From Anastrepha obliqua (taxonomy: Eukaryota > Arthropoda > Insecta > Diptera > Tephritidae), in assembly GCF_027943255.1 (NCBI RefSeq), contig NC_072892.1:116949792-117013791 (forward strand): a DNA stretch of 64,000 nt, read 5' to 3'. The notes under the pieces are model-generated. The model saw nothing but the letters and a program-made list of their open reading frames with translations. It did no database searches and had not been told where the DNA came from. Positions within the stretch are counted from its first letter, which is position 1. Each line of letters starts with the position of its first letter. Position numbers and translations under genes: made by a program. Below are positions 52,185 through 62,901 of the stretch, piece by piece.

Positions 52185-52965
52185 GTCTCTGTATTCTTGA
52201 GCTCATAGAATGGAAACTTTGGTCGCATTTTCCCTTTCTTCCGTCGAAGCGTAGGCTCAAATGAGCGAGATGCTGAAAAATCTGAGCGGATTATTGTGGA
52301 GTGAACGATAGTACTTAGCAACGAGATCCCTCTCCCACTACCTATCCAACAGTGAATTTGCGCTTCTTTACAAAACAGCTGTAGTAGACGTTGCAAGATC
52401 GAGTGTTCTTCTTGCCTTATTCCGTCCATCGCATCTCTTGAATGCAGTGCTAAAAGGGTTTGCTCTTGCGAGGACTTCAAACAGCTGGGTAGAGGCACCT
52501 TACCTATTAAGGGACCGGACATTTCAGGTGGTTAGGTGCTAGTTCTCAAATCATAGTCCTTAGTTCATTTGCAGTGGACGTCATGAGGGTAGACAGTTAT
52601 CATCCAACGCTTTGCTTGCTTTTTTATTGAGGGATAATTTTTACGTGGCGATTCCCAAAATCAGCGCATAACCAAATATTCCATGTTGATTCGTCTTCTT
52701 ACATTACTCGCTCTCAAACGTATGCTCGGAAGCTACCTAGAGGATGCTTGTGCGAAGCCTGGAAGTGGGCCGCTTGAACCGTATATAGAATAATCATCCT
52801 GGCCACTCCCAAGTGATTTGCGATTAGGAGCTTCTCTTGCGTGGACTTTTACATATGGAACCATCCTCCTTTACTGCCCATTTACTTTCGCCTTTTTTCT
52901 CTTCTGCTGCTGCCACGGCCTGGAAGGGCGAAATTTTGTATTCTATGTAGGGATGGCCTCCCCGC
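52185..52965 (-). pseudogene. LINE endonuclease fragment nested in the transposon
   Basis: On the minus strand from about 52530: NVRSLNRPG-like sequence (stop-interrupted), STQLFEVLARANPF, CDGRNKARRTL, ILQRLLQLFCKEAQIHCWIG, GRGISLLSTIVHS and, near 52270, ISLICAYASTEEREN, which corresponds to the CAHAPTEEK block of APE-type endonucleases in RTE/CR1-like LINEs. It separates two parts of a plus-strand transposase, so it inserted there. Flanking duplications were not identified, and the section 52540-52965 is not recognised. Confidence 0.6.
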
Positions 52966-53157
52966 TCGTCCGAGTTTAAAGTGAAAGGTCTACACTAATA
53001 AACCTCAAACGTTCGTCTTTGCGAAGGCTAATATTTGCAAGAAAATCGACGCCATAACCTCAGCTCCAAAATATTGGAGAAAATGCAAAAAAAAAAAGAA
53101 TTCTAGTATGCGTCACTGGAAATTGACCCTAACTTCTTGGTATTGCTTCAGGCCATC

Positions 53158-53412
53158 ATTGACGCAAAATTAATCATCTAATTTGGTTTTTGAATAACTT
53201 TTTGACTAAATAAAAAAAAAATGATTTTGAGACTGAGTAAATGATTTTGAAGATTTTCATCTCTCTTTATTTTGACCTTTTCGTGATCCACTGCTAGTAT
53301 GTTTGTATATTGCAGCTATCTTTAAGTAGTTCCCAAGTGTCAAATATGATTGCCGTACGCAGTCATTTGCAAAAATTATAAATCTTCCGATAGGGGGATT
53401 ATTTTTGCGCCA
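53158..53412. repeat. Possible small MITE
   Basis: GACGCAAAATTAATCATC at 53160 and the inverse of GGGGGATTATTTTTGCGCC (53394-53412) form imperfect inverted ends about 255 bp apart. The right end block also occurs at 33066-33105. No clear duplication. It could be the 3' non-coding part of the host transposon instead. Confidence 0.35.
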
Positions 53413-53521
53413 CCTTTTATTATATCAAATAAAACTTTAAACAGAGAAAATCGAAATTATTGAAACGCTCACTAAATTATTCATTGTTCTTGTGCACCAA
53501 ATGTAGATGGAACACCCTGTA

Positions 53522-55100
53522 CTTGCACACTCACCTCACACCAACCGCCAGCAGGCTTTTAGTTGTGATGCTGTGTGTTTGCGCCAGCAATCCTGACACC
53601 CATTTAGCCTTTGAATTGCAAATCTGTTGTACTTTCGAGTCTTAACACACATGTCCATGAACAGACGTACGAGATGTTGAGTATTTATATGTGTGTGTGT
53701 GAGTATACGTACATTTAATTGAGAATTTAAAATGATTTGTTTACTTTTTGAGCTTTTGTTGAAATTTCGCCTTCAGCTGTTTTTCGTATGTGTGCATAGG
53801 ACATGTGTACAAAGGCGCCAGCACTCACACACAAGCATACGTATAATTGTATGGATACATTCCCCAGCAACTTACAGTCATTTGTTAGGTAGTGCGCCTA
53901 TAAGCTCACTATGTCTGACAATTTTGCTCTGTGTTTGCGTCATTTCTAATGAGCTCGCATTTCCCTCGTAGCCGTTAGTGTTGCTGCTTTTACATATGTA
54001 CATGCACACATACATATATATTGTACATCCATACACATACTTATGCATGTACACATGCTGCATGCATACATATATAATTGTTATTGTTTTGGCTCCTATT
54101 GTAGCTGTTGCTCCCGTTTTTCGTCCTGTTGTGTGCAAGTTGGTTGATGTCTGTTTCTGTTGACTCCACCGCTGGCTGTTGTTGCCGTTTTTGCGAATAG
54201 CTTCAATTGATGCGCAAAGCTGAAGTCATTCGTTCACCTCTCTTGGCACTCGTCTACACGTGTGTATGTGTAAAAATATGTTTATGCGTGAGCGCTTACG
54301 AGCGTAGGAATGTGTTTTGTTGCTTGTGTGCTGGTGGTTGCTCCTATTTGTTCACTTTTGTTTTCCTCAAATTGTCTGTCAACAAATTTGACATTTGATG
54401 TGCGTCGCCGAAGCATTTTAGCCGCTTAAGCATTTTTTTGTTTTCTATTATTAATTTTTTCATGACTTTACATGCCTTTGTTGACAGCTTTCTCGTGCCA
54501 AGATATGTTATTTGGGATGCGTGTGCTAATATACGTATTATGAGCGTATGTATGTAAATGTGGCATCGAGTCGTTATTGATAATGTCTTCACTTGTTTTT
54601 CTAATGCGTGCCATTTATTTTTATTGAAGAAGAAGTTTATAGGGAAAATAATGTAATTTGTTATATGAGATAGCTGCTATTGAATTAAATTTTTTTTGTT
54701 TACGTAAGCAGGGTTAATTGGTTTAGCGGAACGTGCGAGATAGTCTTAAGATTACAAATGAGTCACCTTTTATTAGTTCGTAATTATTTATTTATTATTT
54801 TGTAGTATCATTTTTCTACTTATGCGGACAAAATTGGTGAAACTCGGAATGACGTTATGCTGACAGCTTTCGCTTCGAAATTATTAAAATCCCTTCTATA
54901 TGCAAGGATTTTCTTCAAAATTCTAGGAGTTTGAGCAGAAAACCTTGCTAATAGGCTTAAAATCTTTATTGAATGTTTGGTCGATATCCTCTTGTTGTTT
55001 TTTTATTTATTCAATAAAGTCAATGAACAAAGTTGCTACTGATTACTTAACTTAAAGCCAAAACAACCAAAGTAGATTATAAAGAAATAGTTATCCAAAT
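53522..55100. other. Quiet spacer with microsatellites
   Basis: TG runs at 53688-53702 and CATA runs at 54000-54080. Balanced composition, no transposon similarity. Possibly gene-flanking DNA. Confidence 0.35.
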
Positions 55101-55103
55101 ATT

Positions 55104-55925
55104 AGGTTGGGGAATTAGTTCGTAGCGTTTTTACCGAAGAATTTTATTTAAACAAAAAACAATAATTATTAACCTTATTGATGGTAAGGAATTATATATT
55201 TGCCGTTGCTGTTTACAACCTCTTCTCACCTCTCAACAAATTTGTTGATGCCGTTCCGCTAAAAATCACCTGGTCTTGTGTTGAGCCAGTTTTTAAGGAC
55301 CTCTTTGAATGTAACCATTCATATGATTTGACAGGGAGCGGAAAAGATGTTAATCGGTCGGTGCAAGGACCGGAGAATACGACGAATGCTGAAGGACCTT
55401 CCCTTCGAGCTCGTGGAGTGCAGCTTTGACGACTTGTGCAACATGTGGCCTGGAGTTGTCGTGAAGGAGCACGGTTTGACCATGTCGATCAGGCCTTTTC
55501 AGTCCAATAGCCTAATTCACCCGGTGTAGCTGGGCAATGTAGAGTTCCTTGCTGACCGTGGTATTCTTTTTGAGTATTTCCCAGGGTTCTACGCCTTCCC
55601 AGTCTCATCAAACATATATCTTCTTCTTGGATGACTTTCGATCTTGGCGTATCTCCTGGCACCATTTCTAATCTCTCGTGACGGTTTGGTACAAAAATCG
55701 TTCTTTATTGCTCTGCGGGCGGGATGCTGAGAAGGAATTTGAAAGCGTTTTTTTCGTTGAGATCGTGAGGCTCCCAGGCTACCAGTTTTTCGGTAAATCC
55801 CATTGAATTAAGGTGATTGAGAATAGTTTTATGATCGCAGTTAATTTTTCCCTCCAAATCGACGTCAAAGTCGCCATTTTTGAACTTTGCAAAAGATTTT
55901 CGTGCGCTAAACTTGCCTATGAAAC
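55104..55925 (-). pseudogene. Mariner (mellifera/cecropia-like) transposase with 3' TIR
   Basis: TTAGGTTGGGGAATTAGTTC at 55104 resembles mariner ends of the TTGGGTTGGCAACTAAGT kind. On the minus strand from 55905: GDFDV.LEGKINCDHKTILNHL, MGFTEKLVAWEPHDLNEKN, a decayed first-aspartate region, AQLHRVN, VLLHDNSRPHVAQVVKAALHEL (second aspartate intact), SSYSPVLAPTD then a stop, then HLFRSLSNHM (third aspartate intact but followed by a nonsense codon). The N-terminal HTH and 5' TIR are missing where the element meets the transposon at 55937. Confidence 0.75.
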
Positions 55926-55936
55926 CTTCTCCATAT

Positions 55937-56484
55937 ATAAAGGGTTTTCCAATAACAGGTGTTATCTATCGCTATCGAGAGATGATTAACGATTTTTTAT
56001 GGCCGGAATTCGATGGTATTGATCTGGACAACGTTTATTTTCAACAAGACGGCGCTACGTGCCACACAAGCAACGAAACCATTGATCTTTTACGGGAAAA
56101 CTTTCCGGACCGTGTTATCTCTCGAAGAGGTGATCACAATTGGCTACCGAGATCTTGTGATTTAACACTTATGACTTTTTTCTTTGGGGCCACGTGAAAG
56201 AGAAGGTCTACGCCAACAGCCCAGGGTCCACTCAAAGATGGAATTCGTGAGGCTATCGAGGACATAGAGCAGCCACTTTGCAATTCGGTTATGGAAAATT
56301 TCATGAAAAGGATATTGTCTTGTAAGCGTGGTCGTGGTGGTCATTTGCTTGATGTTATTTTCCACTATTAACCGCATACCTTCCTCTTTATAATGAAATA
56401 AACATCAGATCAATTACAATATATTACAAAATAGCATTTTTCTTTGAATATCAAAATAGCACCTCTTATTGGAAAACCCTATAT
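55937..56484 (+). mobile_element. FQQD-type transposon deletion derivative, copy 2
   Basis: TIRs AGGGTTTTCCAATAACAGGT (55941) and, inward from 56480, AGGGTTTTCCAATAAGAGGT; TATA-rich flanks hide the TA duplication. As in the 33.1-kb copy, the left TIR leads straight into VIYRYREMINDFLWPE, then DLDNVYFQQDGATCHTSNET, FPDRVISRRGDHNW and RSCD. A frameshift follows (DFFLWGHVKEKVYANSP in the next frame), then LCNSVMENFMKRILSCKRG, ending FHY with a stop at 56369-56371. It is better preserved than copy 1. Confidence 0.9.
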
Positions 56485-56499
56485 ATGTATATATAAATA

Positions 56500-56720
56500 T
56501 AATTGGCGCGTACACCCTTCTTGGGTGTTTGGCTGAGCTCCTCCTCCTTTTTGTGGGTGCGTCTTGATGTTGTTCCTCAAATAGAGGGACCTACAGTGTC
56601 AATTCGACTCCGAACAGCAAATATTTTTTATGAGGAAATATGCTCGCAAGCTAGTCCGCTATTAGAAAAAACTGTTTCTTCATTTTGATCTTTCATCGAA
56701 ATTCGAGATTTGCTCGCTAC
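56500..56720 (-). repeat. SINE, body plus decayed head
   Basis: From the minus strand: decayed head near 56715, CTAATAGCGGACTAGCTTGCG-like segment, a TTCGGAGTCGAATTGACACT segment, CTACAGTG/AGGGAC block, AACAACATCAAGACGCACCC, GGAGGAGGAGCTCAGCC and an end GGGTGTACGCGCCAATT at 56501. The distal end is the best-preserved example of the family 3' end. Confidence 0.8.
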
Positions 56721-57238
56721 CTTTTCCATACACGTCGTAAATGTCTCGGATGCTCCAATCTCTATGAAAAGCAAAAGAGAGCAGATGTCAAAAATGTTGA
56801 TTATTGTCTCTTGTGCATTCCATTCGCAAGCCTCTAAACTAATAAGAAATTAAATAACTCAAAAAGAGTTTTGTAAAATCGCAATGAACTAACAATAAAT
56901 TAACAATATAAAAAAAAAAAACTGGGAAAGCTTTACGGCAAGCATGGAACACGACCCATCTAGTGCTCGGAAAAAAACGTCGAGAACATGTTGAGGAATT
57001 TAAATTTAAATTTTAATGTAATATATTTCTATGATAGCTAACGACTTGAGCTTCCATGTAGCTTCCTAAAATTGAATTTTCCATCGATTTGTAAATGTAA
57101 CCTTTTAAAAAAGATCCTCAAACAGGACGGAAAAACCCACTCAGACGAAGGTTTTAAAAAAGGTGTCCAATGGATGGTTAATATATAGATGTCGGTAGCC
57201 AGGACGAGAAGTACGACAATATATAAACAGCCGCTGGG
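56721..57238. other. AT-rich spacer
   Basis: Nothing recognised. Confidence 0.3.
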
Positions 57239-57239
57239 G

Positions 57240-57490
57240 TGTATGCTCGCACTATATGGAGGGAGTATCGAACAGGTTATGAAATTTTGCTACTTGGGTA
57301 CCATAATTACATCACCGAAACAATTAAGAGCTCACACGAATAAAGCAGCATGAATCTCTGATTATGCGATGTAATATGATGAAATAAGCATCTAAGCTTA
57401 AAAGGCAAATTCCGAATTTATAAAATATGCATTCAACCAGTACTCATCTATGCCGCTGAAACCCGAAGAAGAAGAAAAGGAAAACGAAGA
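57240..57490 (+). pseudogene. RTE-like LINE RT C-terminal scrap
   Basis: EQVMKFCYLGTIITSPKQL (57270-57330), a stop-broken linker, then LSLKGKFRIYKICIQPVLIYAAETR (57395-57465). The combination FxYLGxxI ... KxRIYKxxIxPVLxYAxET is the end of an RTE-type reverse transcriptase. Only about 70 codons remain. Confidence 0.6.
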
Positions 57491-57599
57491 AGAAATTATC
57501 AGATAAAAAATTACTGTTTTCAATGTATCAAAAGGCAGAATATAACAAAGAATCTTTAGTTAATGAGAAGTCAAGGCAGACCCAATTTGAGAACTCGCA

Positions 57600-58470
57600 G
57601 AGTGTACGCTATAAGGGATAAATCCTTGCATAATTAATCGTGACTTTATCTGGATAATAGGGATTGAAATTACGTAGAGTTCTCTGTGGCACAAGAAATT
57701 TGATGTTTTGCAACAAAGACGGCCTGTCGACAGTCCCATTAATTATATTAAAAATGAAAGAAAGCGAAAGAATATTTTTCCTCGTTTCAAAAAGTTGGGG
57801 ACTAATACGAGTATGAATAATTGTAGGGAGGTATAGGACTAGTAGTCTATTTATAGAAAACTGGGAATATGGTTTCCATATAAACGCTGCATATTTCAGT
57901 CTAGACCGAAAAAAGGCTGAAAGCAGTAGTTTTAGAGTATATTTTAAATAAAGTAGTAATAAAATTGATGTGGCTATTAAAAGAATAATTGGAATCGAAT
58001 AAACGAATCCCAAGGTCTTTAATTTCCTTAACAGACTGTGAACAGATTGTAATCGAAATACAGTAAGAATTCTGGTTAATATTACAATTTTTGTTTAAAG
58101 TAATATGAAATCATCCCTTAGTGAGAGGTGATCCTTTTGACACCAAAAATCAGTTTATCTATCTCTGTTCGAAAGTTTGCCGCATCGGTTTCTTTACCTA
58201 CCGCGGATAATATTTTTAAGTCGTCAGCATATTATAAAAATCTGGAAAAAGAAAAACAGTCCCCTATATATCATTAATAACAAAACATTTCATTAATGAA
58301 TAAAAGAAAAAGTAAAGGACCCAAAATACTGCCTTGTGGAACGCTTGAAGCGGCAGTAAAAGATCCTGAAGAAAAACCGTTAAGAGTAACCGCGCAACAA
58401 CGATTGCTTAGGTAAGTTCTCAACCATTGTGGGAAAACGGATTGAAAGCCCAGTTTAGGAGGTTTAATAT
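57600..58470 (-). pseudogene. Jockey-like LINE RT, catalytic region to C-terminus
   Basis: Minus strand: QGSILGP-like sequence at about 58340 (frame-broken), YADDLKILSAVGKETDAANF (58230-58160) with the catalytic YADD intact, then the 134-codon open frame 58013-57609 with LLSAFFRSRLKYAAFIWKPY, LSLSFIFNIINGTVDRPSLL and IKFLVPQRTLRNFNPYYPDK. Two or three frameshifts upstream. The open thumb/C-terminal frame is better preserved than the related 25.5-kb and 23.4-kb copies. Confidence 0.8.
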
Positions 58471-58604
58471 TATAATATAATTAGAAATTTATCGCATGCT
58501 TTTGAAAAATTTGTATAAATGTAATCTACTTGAGATCCTGCTGGAAGTGGCTTTGCACAAAATTCACTAAACACTGCTGGATTAGAAATTGCGGAGCATC
58601 CGGT

Positions 58605-58775
58605 GATGCGTCTTGATTTTTTCCACCATTATATGCCACCTGCGAATAGCAGTTGAATGTTTTTTTAAGAGGAGCTTTTTCATAGCAGAAGCTTTTTCAT
58701 GTCCGAGGGTTCGAATCTGGACACCTCTGAATGGTAGTAATGCAATGGTAGGCGACCGCTATTAGGCAACGACTG
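58605..58775 (-). repeat. Degenerate SINE
   Basis: GATGCGTCTTGAT at 58604, AGAGGAGCTTTTTCATAGCA at 58669 and GGCGACCGCTATTAGG at 58751 are SINE body blocks in family order on the minus strand. A GGTTCGAATCTGG inside (58708) looks like a displaced B box, suggesting a rearranged or dimeric copy. Confidence 0.6.
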
Positions 58776-58839
58776 CTTAGAAAAGGATCCCATAGGCCCA
58801 AATTGGTTTATGCTCCTGCCTATATAAATGAATTTTATT

Positions 58840-60130
58840 GTATCTGGATAAGGCTGATTGTGGCGTGAGCGTTCCATCTAAGCTTGGTATCTATGTAGTG
58901 TCCTACTTAAATATTTGGCGGTGTTGTAGTATGGGATTTGCACGCCGTTAATGTGCAGTAGCAGATATTTGTTTTTTTTCTGTGCGAAGTCTAAATGAAC
59001 CGATTATGTTTCGTTAAGTTTTATGCGCCATTTAGTGGCCTACTCGGAGACTTTATTTAAATAATTTGAAGTTTTTCGATTGAGTCAATCTGAGTTTCTT
59101 CAACCGACAAGATGGCTGTGTCGTCAATAAAAGTTGCTGTGGAGCAATTTCTGTCATTACGCCAGCACGCTGCCCTCTGGAATGCTAGCTTTTATTTCCT
59201 AAAGTTCGGAACTTGTGCTTTCGTATTTTATTCGAAAAACACGATCCGGTAGGTACAATTTTAGAATATTATAATATTGTGTTGGTAGAAGCGCATTTAT
59301 TTTGTTGTGGAGCTAACCGTGATAAATTTTTTCAAAGGCGCTAAACACGTCCAGACAGAGAGCAGAGCACACCTTTTTTTTCTCAAAGGCGCTTTCAATG
59401 ATACGAGTAATTCTGTAGAGTAAATCAGTGGTAGAGTATTTTGTGCGAAAACCAAATTCATTTGCTGGTATATATTGAGAAGTTTGGCTAAAAGCTTTTC
59501 CATCAGCTTTGATATAATTTTTAGGAGCGAGTTTTCCAATATATAGAGATGTGTTGCAATTCGAATGTGACGTTCATTATTTCAGTAAACTTAGATATTC
59601 TGCACTGAGGAAGTTGTTTTAGAATTTCAGCAGTAATAAGATCGTACCCGGGCGATTTGTTTTGAGTTTAGCTCATTTATTTCACCAATCAATTCGGAAT
59701 CCGTAACAAGGAGAATTTCTGCATCAGCTTCCGAGTTAAGTGGCGGCATTCCGGCTGCGCTCGATGTGTCATACCTATGGCATAAAGATGCCTTCGAGGT
59801 ACTCAGCAAAAACATTAATTTTTCTTTACTGCTCATGGCCCAAGAACTGTCTTCTTTTTTGATTGGTGTCTGTGAAAAGTTTTTTGGGCATTTCCAGAGC
59901 GAGTACTTAGTGCGTTCGTTTGATAAGCCCTTTAGATACGTACTTAAAGATATGTTTTTTAGATCTTTGATCTTCTTGGAAATTTCTTTCGTAGTTTCAT
60001 TTAGCCGTTTTTTGTCGGATGGAGATCTTGTTTGCTATCATCGTCTACGTACTTCGCGTTTTTCTGCGACCACATCTTTAGTATCTTTGGTATATTTATA
60101 AGCTGAAGTGACAAATTTTTCTTCCACTTC
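58840..60130 (-). pseudogene. Jockey-family LINE, RT fingers to thumb
   Basis: Minus strand from 60100: KDTKDVVAEKR, LKGLSNERTKYSLWKCPKNF (about 59900), KEDSSWAMSSKEKLMFLL, ELIGEINELNSKQIARVRSY (59690-59630), ISKLMEKLLAKLLNIY (59500), NEFGFRTKYSTTDLLYRI-type block (59450), CSALCLDVFSAFEKIYHG (59350-59300, catalytic D of motif A), LPDRVFRIKYESTSSEL (59220), a decayed YADD region, and YLLLHINGVQIPYYNTAKYL (58960-58900). Continuous domain order over 1.2 kb with at least five frameshifts. A SINE remnant flanks the 3' side. Confidence 0.8.
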
Positions 60131-60956
60131 ACATTTTGGTTAAAGCCAACTATAATTTTTTTTGCTTTTGTGGAATTTAATAGAATATTCAGTAGCTTTG
60201 ATTTAGATTTTGATCTCCTAAGTTATAGTTTGCCTCAATGCTTGTATACTCTTAGTCATACGAGTACAATCTGAGTTAAGTCAAATTTCGAATCGAAAGT
60301 TTAGATAATCATAGACTCAGTTATATCGGTTATAGACTCATTGATATCGCTATTGATATTGATACCGATATTGAATAGATTTATTCAGAAGTCTTCTACT
60401 GGTATTGATACAGGTATAATAATAACAATTGATATTGATTTGTGCACTGATACTGGTGTTATTTGAGAAATGGGACTATGAGATGGTAGTAGAGTGGGTT
60501 CCTTTCCTAGGAGCTTACTAGCCACGAATACTTTTAAATACTTCACTTTCACATACTAACTTTTCTCGACTTATTTCAAACAGCCATAGCCAAAATTTTG
60601 CTTTAGTTCGAATTATAAGGGAGCACGCAACTTGCTTCAGTTAATTTTTTTTATTTTTTGTAAAATGTACCACTCAAATATAACATCTCCAAAACTGAAG
60701 AGTCATCCAAAATAAATATAATACAAACTAATAAGATTCTTTTCTCTTTGTTTTAGAAATTCTCTGAATGCATTAATTGAAAGCCCAACAAAGGTAAAGA
60801 GACGGCAGCGCACTCAACGAATCAAAAACCGAGCTGAGTAGTAACCACTAAAAGCAAACCAAAGACAGACGGAATACTTACATATGAGCAACGATGTGTG
60901 TGTGGTTGTTGACAGTATTCAAGGCAAAAGGTAAGCTACATACATATATGAATATA
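60131..60956. other. Spacer with degenerate ATTGAT repeat
   Basis: 60325-60455 is a loose array of ATTGATATYG/ATTGATACC motifs. The rest is unrecognised; CATACATATATG at 60938 is a simple run just before the mariner. Confidence 0.4.
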
Positions 60957-61088
60957 ATGCCAACTTGATCAAAAAGTTCCAGAAACAACTGTCAGGTGAC
61001 GCTATAAGGCAACTGATATTTTGTTAGGTTATCACAGCTAAGATGAACAAAGTTTTATCGCCATTGCTTGACGTTGTAAAAGTTACGC

Positions 61089-61833
61089 CGTCTCACAGTG
61101 CGGCCGATTCCCGAAAAGCTGGCCAAAACTCAAAAAATTAAGTAATTGATTCAAAATTTCTTACTCGGGGGTTGTCGGGGTCGCTGATTACGAATTTGAT
61201 CTTAAAATTTTGAAAATCCACCCCCTTCCACCCCTATTGGCCACCCCCTCACGTGAAATAGCGTATATTCAAGAACATAATCAAGATGCATGTAAATTTG
61301 TATGTTTTCGGGGTCGCAAGGTAGCAAGTGGTAGCAGCTGAATCTTGTTTTATTCAGTAACCATTACTTTTTTGAGTAACCTTTAATAGGTTTCAAAGCA
61401 GCATATGACGGCGTTGTATTACAATACTATACAGTTTGAAAACTCAAATTTTATAAAAAAAATTGCAAAAAATGTATCTACGTATTGCTGCAGCTAAAAA
61501 TTTTGTGTCGAGGTATTGATATGTACTAAAGATTTCTCGTATTTTACTAACCTTCCGAAGATGATTCCATTTGGTTTTGTTCAATTTACTTCATTACAAA
61601 ATCTTTCAAATGTGTACAACTTTCACTATTCATCGACAGTAATACGATGCTCAAACGAAGGCCACGTTGCGACTGAAAATACAGAGGATACTTAGGGTAC
61701 AGGACGTTGCTATGAACGGTTTTCACTACTCAAGGCATTACTGTAGCCAACCCAAAGACAAAAAAACTCTATCTAGAAACTTTTTTTTTCGACTTTTGGC
61801 CAGCTTTTTGGGAATCGGCCGCACTGTGCGTCT
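61089..61833. mobile_element. Transib-like MITE with RSS-like CACAGTG ends
   Basis: The element 61094-61828 (735 bp) is flanked by CGTCT at 61089-61093 and 61829-61833. Its ends are inverted repeats of about 35 bp beginning CACAGTGCGGCCGATTCCCG, with one difference. A 5-bp GC-containing duplication and CACWRTG-type ends are the signature of Transib transposons, relatives of RAG1; CACAGTG is also the V(D)J heptamer. A CCAAAA block lies 22 bp after the heptamer at both ends. The interior is non-coding. Superfamily assignment is inference from ends and duplication only. Confidence 0.8.
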
Positions 61834-61882
61834 TGAGTAAATCTACCTCTGAGGAAGTTTCCGATTTTTTATAGTTTTAAAA

Positions 61883-62820
61883 ATGGATTTGAATTTCCAA
61901 CTACGAGTTTGTATTAAATTTTGAGTTTTTAAATTGCGTCAATGGTTTGAAAACCTTAGAAATTTTGGAAACTGTTTCGGAATTGATACTCTAAAGAAAC
62001 CAGCCGGAATGAACGAGTGACCTGAACGTTTCAGAAGAGATTGTGAGTCTATCGAGGATGATGAATGTAGAGACGGGCCGTCGACATCGAAAACTTATGA
62101 AAGCATCAATGAAGTTAAAGAAAAGTTGATCAACAACCGCAAAACAAACAGGTAAAATGTACAAGGTTCGCGCCGTGTTGTTGCAAGTTGGTTTCAAATT
62201 TCACGCAAAAAAGTACCGCGTTGATTCCGCATATCGCCAACACTCATCAAACGCATCATTACTGGAAACGAAACGTGGGTTTATGAGTACAAAACGCAAT
62301 CCAGATGTCCGGCGCGTGAGTGGAGAGTTCCGATTGAACCAAGACCAAAAAAACTTCATCGTTTTCAGTCAAAAAAAAAAGCGGTGCACACAGTTTTAAT
62401 GGATTACAATGGTATTGTACACCACGAAGTTTTGTCAGAAGATCAGATAGTTAATAAAGACTATTATTTGAGCGTTTTAAGACGTTTATATGAAGCAATT
62501 CGCCAAAAACAAAACAACTGGTAGATTTTGCACCGCGAGAACTCACCGTCGCACAGTGCCGTTAGTATCCGTGAATTTTGGACTAAGAACGCTAACAGTC
62601 ATTGAACAGCCACCGAATTTCCCTGATGTGGTTCCCTGCGAATTTTTTCTGTTTAAGGAGTCAAAAAACCACTATAGCGGGAAGTGGGTAATGGAAGATT
62701 CGAATACTGCTGTGACGGTTATACCGAAAATAGAATTCCACGAATATTTTGAGAGCTGGATGAAACGATGACATAAGTGCGTTGCTGCTGATGGGGAGTA
62801 CTTTGAAGGCTATGAATACA
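61883..62820 (+). pseudogene. Mariner transposase with all three catalytic Asp changed
   Basis: The ATG at 61883 begins MDLNFQLRVCIKF. Pieces in order: FRRDCESIEDDECRDGPSTS (62030-62090, linker), KRIITGNETWVYEYKT (62250-62290), a pattern like VHTVLMDYNGIVHHEVLSED (62390), ILHRENSPSHSAVSIREF (62530) and DVVPCEFFLFKESK (62625-62665), ending near 62820. The triad positions read N (TGNETW), E (HRENSPSH) and E (PCEFF) instead of D-D-D. At least five frameshifts or stops are present. Confidence 0.8.
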
Positions 62821-62901
62821 ATAATATCACTTGTAAAAATAAACTAACCTAATATTTTGAACTTTGTGAATATATTCCGGGAACTTTTTGATCAAGGTGG
62901 C

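Larger units (their letters stand above)
51840..53521 (+). mobile_element. TIR-bounded FQQD-type DDE transposon with insertions
   Basis: The element 51842-53519 begins CAGGGTGTTCCATCT; its right end is the inverse (AGATGGAACACCCTG, 53505-53519). TA flanks it at 51840-51841 and 53520-53521. The transposase survives in two parts: 51965-52180 (MIDETNFTLSGELNKQNC with the first aspartate, then a region with FENDEGRVITVNGFRYRCMI and LEDYW) and 52970-53100 (C-terminal VK..YxNKPQTF-like block and APKYWRK). A LINE endonuclease fragment (minus strand) and a MITE-like repeat occupy the rest. It is the most complete element of this transposase group here. Confidence 0.85.
60959..62901 (+). mobile_element. 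Mariner element containing a nested Transib-like MITE
   Basis: The left end is GCCAACTTGATCAAAAAGTT (60959); the right end read inward is GCCACCTTGATCAAAAAGTT (62901). Subtracting the 735-bp insert and its 5-bp duplication leaves about 1.2 kb, the normal mariner size. The transposase occupies 61883-62820. The surrounding simple TA-rich sequence prevents an unambiguous TA duplication call. Confidence 0.85.

Noticed and set aside
61094..61828. hAT assignment based on a CAGTG start
   Set aside because: Shifting the end to CAGTG gives no 8-bp duplication, whereas the CACAGTG boundary gives an exact 5-bp one.
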